Source: Steromphala cineraria
Lineage: Eukaryota; Mollusca; Gastropoda; Trochida; Trochidae
Assembly (NCBI GenBank): GCA_916613615.1
Contig: OU744724.1
Span: 30,091,452 to 30,155,451, forward strand
Length of the DNA: 64,000 nt
Direction: 5' to 3'
Of the stretch, positions 1 through 11,640 are shown piece after piece. Position 1 is the first letter of the stretch, and every line of letters starts with the position of its first letter. Position numbers and translations under genes: made by a program. The notes beneath the pieces are model-generated. The model was given only the letters and a program-made list of their open reading frames with translations. It was not told the origin of the DNA and ran no database searches.

Positions 1-2100
1 CTCATAATGGTCAAAATAAACTCCTCAAAAAGGATTATTATTTATTCAAATAAATTGGCAAACACTTGATTATGAGAAAATACAAACAGTCAGGCTCAAG
101 TATACCAATTAAAATTTTAGTGGAAACATAATTAATTAAACGGAAGGAAAATGTCCTGACCGTTACCGTTTCTTTATCAGAAAAAAGAATTTTAACTAAA
201 ATTAAGAACAATCTTTCAACGATGGCATTTACATCTTTTACATTGTATAAATGACACTTGAAGGTAAAAACTGTTGTAATTAATCTTAAAGGTCCTTTTT
301 TTGTATCTTTTCATTGTTTAACACAATTTAATAGCATTTTTCTCAGAAACTTTTGTGTTAATAGTTTTCAATAGGTGAAATTATCTCAAATAAGCATCTG
401 CTGCTAATCCGAGAACACGTTTAGATGACATCTACGTAAAGAAGAGAGCTTCGTGTATTATCATGAATTAATTAGAGAAGTCAATTAGCTCCAGTAACGG
501 CTGGGACAGAACTGGTAACGGTCGGGACATGTATGGTATCGGGCTGGACATAAGTCTTCTTCAATTCAATTCACTATAAGGACATAACATGAAAGATAAA
601 AATAAATATTCTTTAACTATATTGTTAACTCTATTTTGAACAAAAAGTGAAATGTGAATTAGAAATGGTAAATTTTAGATTGTATTGCATATTTTATTCA
701 CTGCCATGGTAACGGTAATGGACATTTGTTATGAAATCAACAACAAAACTTATAAATAAATTTGTACTTTTTAATATTAACAGATTAAAGCTTGTAAAGA
801 ATACAAATACACATTGTCTTGATTTTGACACCTAATTATTATTGAAAGAAAAGTGTTTTTGGCAATCAAGTAAATGAGGGGTAACGGTCAGGACATTTTT
901 GGCAACGGTCAGGACATCTGTGTAAATACCAAGATTTTTTTTCCATTGTATAACTTGTAAAGAATAGAATTCTGAAAGATACTGCAACAACTATCAAACT
1001 GCACACTGTGACAAATGATTAAGCTACACAGGCAACTGTTTTTATTGCTGATATTGTTCCATACAGTTTGCACATTTTGTCCAAACCGTTACCATAGTTT
1101 TCTTTGTCAATTATCTCATAAAAATTAAGACATCTATCAGAAATATATGTAGTGGTTTCTGCTATTAATATTCAATAGATAACTAAAAATTCACTAACTT
1201 ACCTCAGAAAATATTCTTCAAAAAGAAAATTTATTTGACATATGTCCATACCGTTACTATTTATTTGTCCTGACCGTTACTTCAAAACTTTTATTTTAAA
1301 ACCACTTCATTAAAACTACTCTGAACAGTAAACTCCCAAGCCTAAACAATTAATCATCTTAAAATAATTTCATTATTAATATTTCTTAAAATATTTATGA
1401 ATATCTTAGTTAGTTTCTACAAATAAAAATGTGTTTGTCCTGACCGTTACCAGAACTGTCCTGACCGTTACTTTGTAATGGTCAGGACAATTTGTAAATA
1501 ATTTAAAATAACACAATGAATGATCCCTTAAAGATGTCAAAGGACATGCCTTCCACATCTTCCAGTTCTGAGCAACAAAGCTCATTATTATTGAGACAAA
1601 GGGAGAATACAAATGCACAAAATCCAACGGTAACGGTCTGGACATTTAAGGGTGACGCATCATATTTATACCTGCTTGTTGGTGTCATATTTCTGCAAAA
1701 TGTACTGAATCCTTTTATTTCACTAACTGTCATATGCAAAGAGCATTTGTCAATCAGACACAGCAAATAGAATTCCAATCCAGTTCCAGGGGGAAATTAT
1801 TGAAGGAAATATCTACATGGTAACGGTCAGGACACAAAATCTCAGGACAGGCATGTTTCAATTTGTAGAATTTTTATTTTTGAAATCAATACAAAATTTA
1901 ATGAAGTTTGTACATGCATGATCAATGGTTATAAGAATAAAATATATTTTTTTGTTTGATTATGTTTATTTGTATGATATTTTGGCAAAGTTGTATGAGG
2001 ACCGTCACCTCAGGACAGAGTAAATATGCCAAATTTGACCCTAAAATTTTATTAAATTAACAATTTTAAATGGAAAAATTAATGGTTGATCACGAAAATG
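1..2100. repeat. Two-strand cluster of a 16-bp motif, GGTAACGGTCAGGACA
   Basis: The motif occurs at about 493, 513, 535, 708, 880, 901, 1629 and 1819 on the plus strand and at 152, 1078, 1242, 1266, 1436 and 1457 on the minus strand, with further degenerate copies at 1475 and 1999. The best copies are identical over all 16 bases. Spacing is irregular (about 20 to 300 bp) and the DNA between copies is AT-rich and not repeated. It is therefore neither a normal tandem satellite nor a palindromic element. It lies in POLH intron 7 if that gene continues to the left. No gene is visible. Function unknown. Confidence 0.75.
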
Positions 2101-2328
2101 TACTTGTCAATGGCTAAATATATTTTCTAGAACAAAAAATCCCTAAAAGACACACTATGTTTTTTAAAAATTGGACCGGACAGAAAAACCTACCAATTTT
2201 GAATTCCACCCATATATATAAATAATAATTATCAACATAACATTCTGTAACTTAAGTGAATGATTAGAGAATTCATAACCATTTCTTGTGGAGAATACCA
2301 GAAAAAGCCATGTAACATTGACTCCTAC

Positions 2329-2452
2329 CTTCTCTCTTGTGTCCAGGGCAGATTTCCCAGGAAAGTTTTTGCTACAGCCAATCGACTTGGCTAGCTGTCT
2401 GGCCGATACTGCTTCATAGTCAAACCCTCTACATACGCTGTACAACCAGGCT
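2329..2452 (-). CDS. POLH: POLH exon 7, last exon visible in the window
   Basis: Acceptor TTCCAG, donor GTAGGAG, 124 nt, phase 0 at the end. Encodes AWLYSVCRGFDYEAV and SIGCSKNFPGKSAL, then TREK. The next exon (expected to begin like VQWWL in vertebrates) was not found in 1-2328, so it must be left of the window. Confidence 0.92.
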
Positions 2453-5400
2453 CTGGAAATATATATATTTTGATGTTCGTTAATTCTATCATCAAACTTA
2501 AACTCAAATCCTTGAAATAAAACATTTGAATAGAAGATAGGGACCATAAATTTCATTGTGAGAAAAAAAATATATCAAATTGATAATATATATATATGTC
2601 TATGTTAAGGATTTGAACATTCACTCTTATAATGATCACTATAAGGCCTGTAATTGAATAAAATATCTGTTGTATTTTATAACCTATGGAAAAACAAGCT
2701 GACATGGTGACCCTATGGGAATAATCCCTCAAATATCACTCAAGTCTTGAAGTTTTAACAAGGGAGACAACTCCAGCACTCACCCAGTTTTATCCCCTGT
2801 GAGGTGTTGTAGTTCTCTCTCTGTATACAGACACAGATCCCCCATGTTGACCACACCCAACTGCTCCACAAGTGACGCACCTAACTTCCCTCCTAGGTTC
2901 CGTCTAGACGAAATCACATAAAAGGAAGATGAAAAGGGCATGTGACGAAATACTACACAAAAATACAAACTACCGTATATGACCGGGTATAAGCCGAGAA
3001 TTTGACACCAGAAATTAGGGGGTCAGAGAGGGGGGTCGGTCTATACCTGAGTTATATGATGCAGATGAAAAAAAATCAAGAGACCAAGCACGAGTATCGT
3101 CAGCCCAGCGAGTTAGCGAGTCGATGTTTACATAGGAAGCAACATGCACAATCATCAAGGTCATTTCTATATTGAACTTGTAAAATAAAAATACTTTTGT
3201 TGTGTTGTTGTTTTTAATGAAAATATACAAAGAGAAGTTGAAAATTATATAAAGATATATTAATATGAAATATTCAAGAAACCTTCACGCTGTTAGATTT
3301 CGGCAGATCGATGTGGCTTCACTCGCATCCACGATCGGCAATTGAAACCCGGTTTTTCAAATATTATCAAGAGTTATCACTTCAAAAGGCTTGTTGTCCA
3401 TTTTAACGTATTATTAAGACATATTTGCAATCTTATCAATCATATCTGATCGAAATTCAATCAAATCTTTGTCAAAGATACACTCGTGAAAGCACGATGT
3501 TTTACATTGCTTTGAATTTCAATCGTAATTTCGTGACGACGAATAACATTCCTTTTATAATTTTTTGCTCATGGTTATATTTCTGATCATTATTCTTCGA
3601 CTTTTATATACACAAATATTTCAATTAACTACATGTTAATTTTGAAAATATAAAATATAGAAAACGTGTAAGAAAATCTGATATATTTACACATTTAATA
3701 TTGTATCGACAAAATGTTGTCATGAAATTATTACGACCATTTTAATGTTTTGTAGATCTTTTTTAAACCGACTTGCTGATTGGTTGACCTACATAATTTA
3801 GCCAATGAAAAGGCTTGTAACAAATATCTCATTTCCAGCAAACACTTCATGCACCAAAGGTTGTTGACTGTCGTTCGTTAACAATTTGCCGAGAATAATA
3901 TGTTATATGATTAAAACAATCAACAAACACCGTAAGTGAACACTTATAATTTCTTTTATAGTTTTTTAAAATAATATACGTCTTAAAATTAACGTGTCAT
4001 TTGATGATTCATGAGCTTTTAGTTTCAATGCAACGGGCATCATATCGACTTCCTGTCAGCAAAATAGATCTGCGAAGAGGGGGGTCGGTCTACACATGAG
4101 ATACTAGGTTTTGACTGGAATTTGGGGGGTTGAGAAAGGGGGTCGGTTTATATGCGGGGTCGGCTTATACCCGGTCATATACGGTAGACAAAAATGATAA
4201 GGGATATTTGAAAAGTTTGAAATTTTCATTATTCATTTATTTTTTCTGACCACCTGATTGATTATATGTTACAGAAATTACAATATCCCAAACTTATCTT
4301 GTCTAGTATATGACGTTATGCAATAAATTAAAACAACACTTCAGAGAATATTGATTGAAAGTCATTTTCATGATGCAAAGTATTCATGTTATCTTTACAT
4401 GTCTGATTTTCATATGAAAGGTTTGCTATAATCCAAGACACATACAACTCTAACTTGCCAGTTGTATCAATTCATTATTATTACTTTCAGGGACATCATT
4501 GGTAATTAAGTTACAATAAATTTGGATAAAGACTCACACTTTCCTGATGGGGAGAGCACTGAAAAGACCCGACACTGAGTTGTGAGGGAGGACCGTTTGC
4601 TTGTTAGGTTTGTGCAGTCCACACGCCAACTTGGCCAGCATCTATCAACAATAGGAGTTTATCAGAGGACATTTCCCAACACTCTTAAATCCAAAGGCAC
4701 TTTGCCAATCTGTCTGACATGGGTTATAGCTAAGATTGAAAAAGGCTTATGGTTCATAACATCCTGTACCAACAACATCACAGTAATAATTGAAAGAGGT
4801 AAAACATTGGATGATTTTAAGTTGCAACTGAATGGACAGTCTGAAAGTAATGGGCTATAAGGCACAACTACAGCCAACCATTGACCCTCAAACGTTATAT
4901 GTGCGATTGCAAACTATTGAAGCTTGGTAAGACGAACCCCGATTGGTGAAGGCAAAAGGTCTGTTGACGCGACAAGCTACTATATCTCGCTAGACCAAAT
5001 ATCGGAGTGAAGTGGGTATTATTGAGGCTAGGTTTACTTAAACTGAAATACAGCAATATTTCATTTCTTAACTTTCATTTCATTTTTGTCTTAAGTCAAC
5101 TCTAAACTTACCAAATGAAGACCTAGCTGTATTAAACGTATCTATTTGATACACAAGCATGAAGAAGGACTAAATTCTACCTTATTGTGAGCGATGCCAG
5201 CAGAGCACCTGAAGCCCGTCTCACGGTACACGGCAGCTCTCATCTCCTCCACGATGATGGCGCCGACCGCTAGCCGCAGACTGGGATGGGCGGGGTCACC
5301 CTCCTGTTGCAGCATGTCCAGCCACGCCTCCAGCCCCGCCCCTCGACATGCACCTACCAGACATACATCATATACATTTAATGTAGACAGGACTTGACTA

Positions 5401-7373
5401 GGAGTATTTTAATGAACTAGTTCATTCAAAATTTATCTCAGGCATTTCACAACTTTCCTGAAGAAATTATTGGCATTGTGTTTCATATTGAATGGCATTT
5501 GCTTGAAACCTCTTTGTTGAAGATAACAAAAACAATTTAAATCCCAAACTTCTGATTTTAACAATTGGATTTTAAACTTGATTATTGTTTTCTTAATGAT
5601 TCTTTACATTTAATTCTTGTCAGACCAAAAAGTTAGCTTTCTGAGAAAATTGATAGACTTTATTCATTGCTGTTGATGCAGTTATTCAACTTTCCAAATC
5701 GAGCATCTTGAGAAATAACTTGTCTCTGCCTAATGTCAACTACTGAACTGCCATCTCAAACCGATTCTTGATCTTGAACATCATGTCAGGAATATCAAAA
5801 TAAACGTTTTGGTAACATATAACAAAGCACTGAAAAACCTGACCATTCGTTCCTACCTTCATCAGTCTCTTCTTGGTCATCTGATGACTTCGGTTTTTCC
5901 CAGCCCACAACATACGTGTGTTGCAGCTGGTTAACAGGCACCTTTGACCCCTCCATCAGCCTCATTCTGGTCTCAACTTCCTGCGTGAGGTCGAGGTAAG
6001 CCTCGTCTATACTGGCTCTCTCAACACATGGACTGAACTGACTGAACACCTGGATCACTTCTGCTCCTGCCTCGCGGTATCTGAAGAAGGGAAGTCAGAG
6101 TCACGTCTTAAACAACAGTATGATTTTTTGGTACATAGGATTATCAAAGGGTTGCAGAAATAAGTATTTGCGGAACATGTCCGATTGGAAATCAAGCATA
6201 GCTGACTGGAAATCAACCTAATCGGCATTTGAAACGTCATTTGAATAATTGAAGAAAGTCAAACAAAAACTATTCAAAGAGGGTTTCCCTAAGCTAGATT
6301 TCTTGTACCTAATCCTTATATATACAAACACTCAAAGAGGCCCAAGTTGCCTAACAAGCGTTTACATGGAATGTCTGACTCACAAATTATTGAATCTGCA
6401 ACCCTAAGCTTTCAATATTTGACAGCAATATTCGATACTCAATTTAATTGCAAACTAAACAAGCTGTATCGTGTCGCAGTCATTCCTATGCATTCCTGGC
6501 AATCATATTTTTATCTCTTCTTTCACATTGAACCTTGCTATACTTTACTGTCTAAAATTCTTGTAGCAAAATGCTTGAATGCTTTAGGAAAGTGGATGAA
6601 AATTAGTCATCCTGTAATTACTCAAATAACAGAAATAATAAACCTCATGAAGCATTATCATTTTACATTTATAAATAAAAGCTAAAACTGATGAAGGCAA
6701 CAATGATCCCCAAATCTCATCTCTGTACTCACTTAGTGAGGTCAGCTTTTCCTCTTACTTCTGGCACTCGAGCAAACAAGATATCAGGACAGAGTTTCTT
6801 AGCTTCATCACCCATCATATTCCTTGACACTCCAAATGCTCTTGCTTCATATCCAACTGCAATTATTCTGTAGAGAAGACATATCGCAATTCATGGTTTT
6901 GCAGAAATAAACTCGAAAAGTATTTGGATTCAACACCTAATAGTATAATAAACTACATTTTAAAGCATTTAATTGCATAGGCTTAAAGTTAATTTTTCCA
7001 AATTTAACTTTGAAAATTTAACATACATATGTTGGAAATTACAATGGGAAAGTTCTTTTAAAACACTAAGAGAATACTGCATATATTTGTTATTGATTAA
7101 ATCATTACTAAATACTAGCTATATACTTTATCAAATGACTGACGCTGCAGACATTGCATTGTTATATCATGTGCATGTGGAATGCAGATTGTACTTTTAA
7201 CCCTCAACCTTGAATATTGTACATAAAACAGAATCCAGAAGCACTTACCCTCCACCCTTGTATGTCTTGTACTGCACAACAGCGCATGGTTTGTTCCTAA
7301 GTGCTGGGTTGAGTCTTTGTTCTACCTGCACGTAGAAGCAGTCCATGTCGACTAGCACAATCACTCGCTCCAT
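2329..7373 (-). CDS. POLH: DNA polymerase eta, N-terminal seven coding exons (partial gene)
   Basis: Y-family translesion polymerase that copies past UV photoproducts in the nucleus. Coding exons, in transcript order: 7373-7249, 6867-6733, 6080-5857, 5353-5181, 4641-4538, 2903-2784, 2452-2329. All junctions have GT/AG ends and matching phases; together they give 1005 nt = 335 codons with no stop. Seen: LVDMDCFYVQVEQ near residues 7-19 (catalytic Asp9), CAVVQYK (dimer-facing Gln), YEARAFGVSR (finger Arg), SIDEAYLDL near 110-118 (catalytic Asp112/Glu113), CSAGIAHNK, LAKLACGL, GGKLGAS and GCSKNFPGK. These match vertebrate POLH almost block for block. The start at 7373 sits directly before the conserved core. 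Little-finger, ubiquitin-binding and PCNA-binding parts are absent and should lie left of the window. Introns hold several transposon remnants. Confidence 0.95.
2784..2903 (-). CDS. POLH: POLH exon 6 (thumb)
   Basis: Acceptor GTCTAG, donor GTGAGT, 120 nt. Encodes RNLGGKLGASLVEQLG and a following helix ending in TGDKTG, matching the helix-hairpin region of the Pol eta thumb. Confidence 0.93.
2973..4184. mobile_element. TA-flanked DNA transposon remnant, 1.2 kb, in a POLH intron
   Basis: The two ends are inverted copies over 25 bp, starting CCGTATATGACCGGGTATAA, and are flanked by TA on each side (2971-2972 and 4185-4186). TA duplication is typical of Tc1/mariner/pogo elements. Internally, GGGGGGTCGGTCTA occurs in direct orientation near each end (about 3031 and 4079). 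No transposase frame is recognisable, so I call it non-autonomous. Confidence 0.85.
4538..4641 (-). CDS. POLH: POLH exon 5 (thumb start)
   Basis: Encodes MLAKLACGLHKPNKQ and GLFSALPIRKV. Two donors are possible two bases apart: GTGTGA after the AAA codon, or GTGAGT two bases later. Only the second keeps frame with the next exon, giving the V-R-N-L-G-G-K junction. The first residue is Met where vertebrates have Val. Confidence 0.9.
5181..5353 (-). CDS. POLH: POLH exon 4 (palm)
   Basis: Acceptor GGTAG at 5354-5355 and donor GTAGAA. Encodes AVGAIIVEEMRAAVYRETGF and CSAGIAHNK. The acceptor has little polypyrimidine tract, so the first two or three residues (GAC) are the least certain part of the model. 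Its GC content is clearly above the flanking intron. Confidence 0.9.
5857..6080 (-). CDS. POLH: POLH exon 3 (palm, catalytic acidic pair)
   Basis: Acceptor CTTCAG, donor GTAGGA, 224 nt. Contains VERASIDEAYLDLT with the Asp-Glu pair that binds the catalytic metals. It has one residue more than human POLH just before this motif, by comparison from memory. The end of the exon (KSSDDQEETDEG) is an acidic, poorly conserved linker. Confidence 0.93.
6733..6867 (-). CDS. POLH: POLH exon 2 (fingers)
   Basis: Acceptor CTACAG and donor GTGAGT flank 135 nt in the right phase. It encodes YEARAFGVSRNMMGDEAKKL and a following LCPDILFARVPE stretch, the finger region that holds the template lesion in known Pol eta structures. 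Confidence 0.93.
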
Positions 7374-7386
7374 GCTGACCTTGACC
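7249..7386 (-). CDS. POLH: POLH exon with start codon
   Basis: The exon opens after a TTGCAG acceptor at 7387-7388, 13 nt upstream of the ATG (7373-7371), so at least one non-coding 5' exon must exist further right. It encodes residues 1-41, including the metal-binding VDMDCF motif and the CAVVQYK strand, and ends GGAGG|GTAAGT in phase 2. Confidence 0.93.
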
Positions 7387-7803
7387 CTGCAACCAACAGA
7401 ACATACAGTTACAGTAATAGTTCTCACATTATTAATTCATTACTCACAATGAAGAAGTCTAATATTTTTCAGAAAGGAGCGACTAAAAGGAGAGGGAGCA
7501 ATTCCAACAAACAAGATCAAAACATTTGCTTAAATAACTATTTCATTAAGCATTCATTGAACTTTGTATATCATACTCTAACCACTTGAGGGAATGACAG
7601 AAAATACTTCACTGATTTCACAGATTTATGGTAAAAAACTAATACATAAAACAACAGGCTACTTTCTTTGTAATTGATATTCAAATATATATTTCATAAC
7701 TCTACAATATGTCAAAACTTAAACATTAAACAATAACAAACTTATGATATGCTAAAAAAAAATTGTCAAATGAATAAAACACATTTTTGATAACATTGTT
7801 TGA

Positions 7804-7846
7804 GTGAGTGAGTTATTTTAGCAATATTTCAGCCATTAGCGGCGTG
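7804..7846. repeat. Short gastropod-type repeat with 12-bp flanking duplication
   Basis: A 43-bp segment starting GTGAGTGAGTTATTTTAGCA is bracketed by AACATTGTTTGA at 7792-7803 and 7847-7858. The flank looks like a target-site duplication, so this is a heavily truncated retroposed or mobile copy. A relative lies reversed at 15500-15556. Confidence 0.7.
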
Positions 7847-7936
7847 AACATTGTTTGAACATATATGTAAAAGCTGCACCTCTCATACCGAACAGAATGT
7901 TGATTTGTCTTGCCTGAAAATAAAGCATGCATCTGA

Positions 7937-8060
7937 CCTAGATGGTAAGATAAAATAATACTTTATTATCCCAGAAGAAATTCTTTTTACATCAAAACAG
8001 CGTCTTACATACATGGCTCACATTGTACAATAAACAAAACATCATGTAAAGCATATGACA
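7937..8060 (-). repeat. 3' tail of a SINE or LINE
   Basis: Read on the minus strand, the segment ends in GGGATAATAAAGTATTATTT, close to the AATAAAGTATTATTATTA tail of the tRNA-derived SINE at 41148-41385. Only the tail is recognisable. Confidence 0.5.
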
Positions 8061-8714
8061 CATCAATAAAAGCAACATTTAAGCTTTCAGTAGCATACAT
8101 ATAGATATTGCAGGCCTCAAAGTGACTTCTCACCCTAACAATAGGTCAACAATCAAAGATTATATAGAAACTTTTATCATCATGGTGTGTTTCCTTTCTG
8201 CATGTCAATTGTATAACGCTCAACTCTGAGTCTACATTGGAAGAAGAAGAAGAAGAATTGGAATATTTTAGGTGCATCAACATTGATTTCGCCAGAATAT
8301 CAATATTTAAATAGACATTATAGTGCCATCAGATCTGATAAATTTACCAATATTGCTGTTTATCTAAGACTCCAAGGTTATCAATGTAGGTACAGGGGTG
8401 AGCGGAATTAACCCCAGCTGATCGGAATTAGCCTACTCGTGAACTACGACGTTATTGCCTGATTGTCCTAATTAATGAGGGTATTTTTAAATAAAAATGT
8501 TCAATCTATGATGCTGAAATGCTTATTTTCCTGGCTGAATTAAAATAGTTGGTCTATCTCTAATCGTGATGTGTCGATATGAGATCGCGTCCAAAAGTGA
8601 GCGGAAATACCCGGACGTACTCTACAGTCGACATGTTACTGCATGCCAGTTACTGCATACGACTTGTGAGAACGAAATTTCGTTTCCAGTTCCTTAAGTT
8701 GAGTGTTGGAAATG

Positions 8715-8861
8715 CAGGGTTGGGAAAGACATCTTTGACAGTGGGCCATTTTCGGGGTTTTGGGACATTTTCATTATATGAATAGTAAACTTTAAAATTC
8801 TAATGGGCCATTTTTTCATCACATGCAAAATGGCCGATGGCCCCTCCTTTCCCAATCACTG
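8715..8861. mobile_element. Small hAT-like non-autonomous element with 6-bp duplication
   Basis: The ends are CAGGGTTGGGAAAG and, reversed, CAGTGATTGGGAAAG. GAAATG flanks both sides (8709-8714 and 8862-8867). Inside are inverted GGGCCATTTT / AAAATGGCC blocks. CAG-initial termini suggest the hAT superfamily. Confidence 0.7.
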
Positions 8862-9024
8862 GAAATGTATGGTTTTTATCATAAGACAATGATTTTACAT
8901 CAATCTATGTCACAAACATGATAGCATAGAATGCGTAGGAACAATGATAATGCATTTCTTACTATTTTCTCATGTAAATCTGTGGTTTCATGTCGACCCT
9001 TTTCTTCAAATTTACGCTCCAAAT

Positions 9025-9218
9025 TGTAAAACCGGAAGTGCTTGTGACTGTCACTCGGATTTCATCGGTGTTTATCGTAGCATGTCGCTCTCCGGTTATA
9101 TTTCGAGATAACTGAGACCACGTTAACAAACGTGAATGGTAATGGGCGTGACATAAAGCGTGGAAGGCGTGCAGATGACAAGATTATGAGATCGAAACCG
9201 ACTCGACACATCTGAATG
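9025..9218 (+). promoter_or_regulatory. Candidate promoter and non-coding first exon
   Basis: An island with many CpGs in AT-rich DNA. It contains ACCGGAAGTG at 9031-9040, a good ETS/GABP-type site, and ends with a consensus donor, AATG|GTAAGAAGG, at 9218/9219. No long frame is open. It could be the start of a plus-strand transcript, and by position it may also serve POLH in the other direction. Both links are inference. Confidence 0.4.
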
Positions 9219-10790
9219 GTAAGAAGGTTTTTCTTCTCATTTTAAGTCACATTCTGCTTTAATTATTCAGAAATCACGCTTTTAACCAGTTGTATTGTTT
9301 ATGCTTTGTAAATCATCTTAGAAATTAGTGGGACCAATTTTTTTACAGTTGTAATGTAATCTGAATCTTGACCAAAGAAATTAATTCTTGAAATCCCGAT
9401 TTTGATTTTTGCATAAGTATCCAATGGCTAATCTACTACATGTTCCATAAGTGTAATAAAGAATAAAGTTAAACATTCAGATGGTGCATAGCCCCACGAC
9501 AGCTTACCCAGCCACTTGTCAAAGCACTGTTATATTCAGTTTCAGTCTTTTCTTTGAAACAATCATTGTAAATTTGATTTTAAAATGTACATTCATTTCT
9601 TATTTTCAAAGTACTAATCTTTCTGTTTAAATTTGTAAACACTTTAACTAGTTTTTAAAGAGTTTTTGATATTAACCTGAATACTTCCTTTTTCAACTCT
9701 GATTATTAATTATGAGAGCCAACACTTTTCGTCATTATCCTTGCAAACAGCATAAAAGAAAAATATGCTTGGTTAGGGGAATAAATGTTTTGCTGAAATA
9801 TTGTTAACATCATTCAGGTAACTTATCTGGTAAGTATGAGATAAAGGGAGATAAACCTTTAGGTAATATGTACAAATGTTCCTGTTTTGATGAAGAAAAT
9901 GATGAAAACTGCAAATCAAGGGGAATTACATATATCTGTCAAGTTTTTAGTTTCATCTTTAAAAAAAAGATAAGATTCATTACTATAAAATTAAAAGTAA
10001 ATTGTAACTTTTGGGTGACTTATTCATGATCATTAACAATTTAACAGTAAACTGTAATATAACAGGGTTAAAATTTCTATGCAAACTTTGTATATTTTAT
10101 GAATGCTTCAATAAATTGTGTCACCATCATCCACTCAGAATCAAAGTTAATTAACTTCAATATCAGTATTTTTATGCCCCCTTTTAGATAAGGGCAGTGT
10201 TTCAAATATTTATATTTCCTATTTGCTTTCTGCAAAACTAGAATTATTCGCTAGAATTATTATTCATTTAAAGATAAGTCTCCAAATTGAATTGATCCCG
10301 ATGCACCTGTCACTCCCTGGTGTGCTGTGGATTTCATATACATGTATGTGTGATATCTTTTCTCTTTTCTTTTTCAATTTCTTCTTTACACATTGATAAT
10401 TGGAAAAGTAATGATATTTATATTCATATGGAGCGGTATTCAGATAAGCTATTGCTTGTTTACAAATCAAGTTATTCAAAATAAATAAATATGTTTAAAC
10501 CATTTATATTTATATTTATATTTATACTCAAAAGACAAGACAATCATTTCACATAATTATTAATTTCAAACAAAAATATTAATTTTTTCAAGTCAAGACA
10601 ATATTATTGAATCCCAAAATTTTTAGAAAAAGGAACTATTTGACATGCATATATTGGAATGAAAAATTGATTTTGATATTTTACTCGATTAAAGCAGATA
10701 CTTATACTTTGGTGATTACCGGGGTACATGCAATCTTAAACAACAAAACAAAAGCGTAATATAGGCAGTCTGATCGACTTGTATGTGTTT
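9219..10790. other. Gene-free AT-rich stretch
   Basis: No exon, RNA gene or clear repeat was seen, apart from a short (TTATAT)n run near 10505. Confidence 0.5.
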
Positions 10791-10794
10791 TTAA

Positions 10795-11130
10795 AGGGGC
10801 AGTAGCACGTTTTTTGATAATTTTATATTTTAATTTTTTCACTCATAATTGTAAGTTAATGCTAAAAGAATTATTTTGACAATGTCAAAAATTTCATTAC
10901 ACAAGCCATAGTAAGAGGACAAAGTATGAAGATTGACATAAAATCCATTGGCGGCCATTTTGTGTGAACACCTTGAATTCATTTTGTGTAAGAAAAAGCA
11001 ATCGCATCGCTAAACTTTACGTTATATATTTAAATTAGTACTGGTTCATTTAGTTTAAATACATTGTCTTTCAATTGGAACCATTAATTTGCATTTTCCT
11101 GACATCACCTTATAACGTGCTACTGCCCCT
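10795..11130. mobile_element. TTAA-flanked MITE, complete copy
   Basis: Perfect 17-bp terminal inverted repeats, AGGGGCAGTAGCACGTT, flanked by TTAA on both sides (10791-10794 and 11131-11134). TTAA duplication is typical of piggyBac and Kolobok elements. It is 336 bp with no coding capacity. The interior includes GGCGGCCATTTTGTGTG, which resembles a YY1 site. Relatives are at 35645-36001 and 37825-37970. Confidence 0.88.
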
Positions 11131-11170
11131 TTAAAGATTTACAAATGATATGAAAGGGTTAATGTATAGA

Positions 11171-11283
11171 GAATATTATATGAGTGTCCATGACATATTA
11201 TGTTTACAACACAAGTGTCTTAATATACGTATTTGAATATGCTACACATGTCATAGTATGCTATGGACACTCTTATAATATTC
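11171..11283. repeat. Inverted repeat, 32-bp arms
   Basis: Arms at 11171-11202 and 11252-11283 begin GAATATTATATGAGTGTCC and its near-perfect reverse complement. Probably a small foldback element; no target duplication was identified. Confidence 0.65.
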
Positions 11284-11555
11284 TGGTAATTACTGCAGTC
11301 ATGATAAAAAGAAAATACTCAAAATCTACTTCTACATTGACGGACTAACCGCCACTGGCACTTAAAGAAAGCAACGTCATAGGCGCATCATTACGTCAAA
11401 CCACTGTTTATAACACAATGTCACAGTGAAAAAGTGATATTTTGTCCAAGGGGATCATATGAAAAATATGAACCTCTATATGACATGCTGTATTAAAGAT
11501 ATGTGGAATTTTATTTTAATATTCAGCTTTTAAATGATGATGATAGAGTATGAAA

Positions 11556-11640
<85 letters not shown>
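11556..11640. repeat. (GAT)n microsatellite
   Basis: About 28 uninterrupted trinucleotide units; likely polymorphic. No open gene surrounds it. Confidence 0.97.

Noticed and set aside
1..2100. CRISPR-like array for the repeated 16-bp word
   Set aside because: Repeats occur on both strands at irregular spacing, are too short, and the host is an animal.
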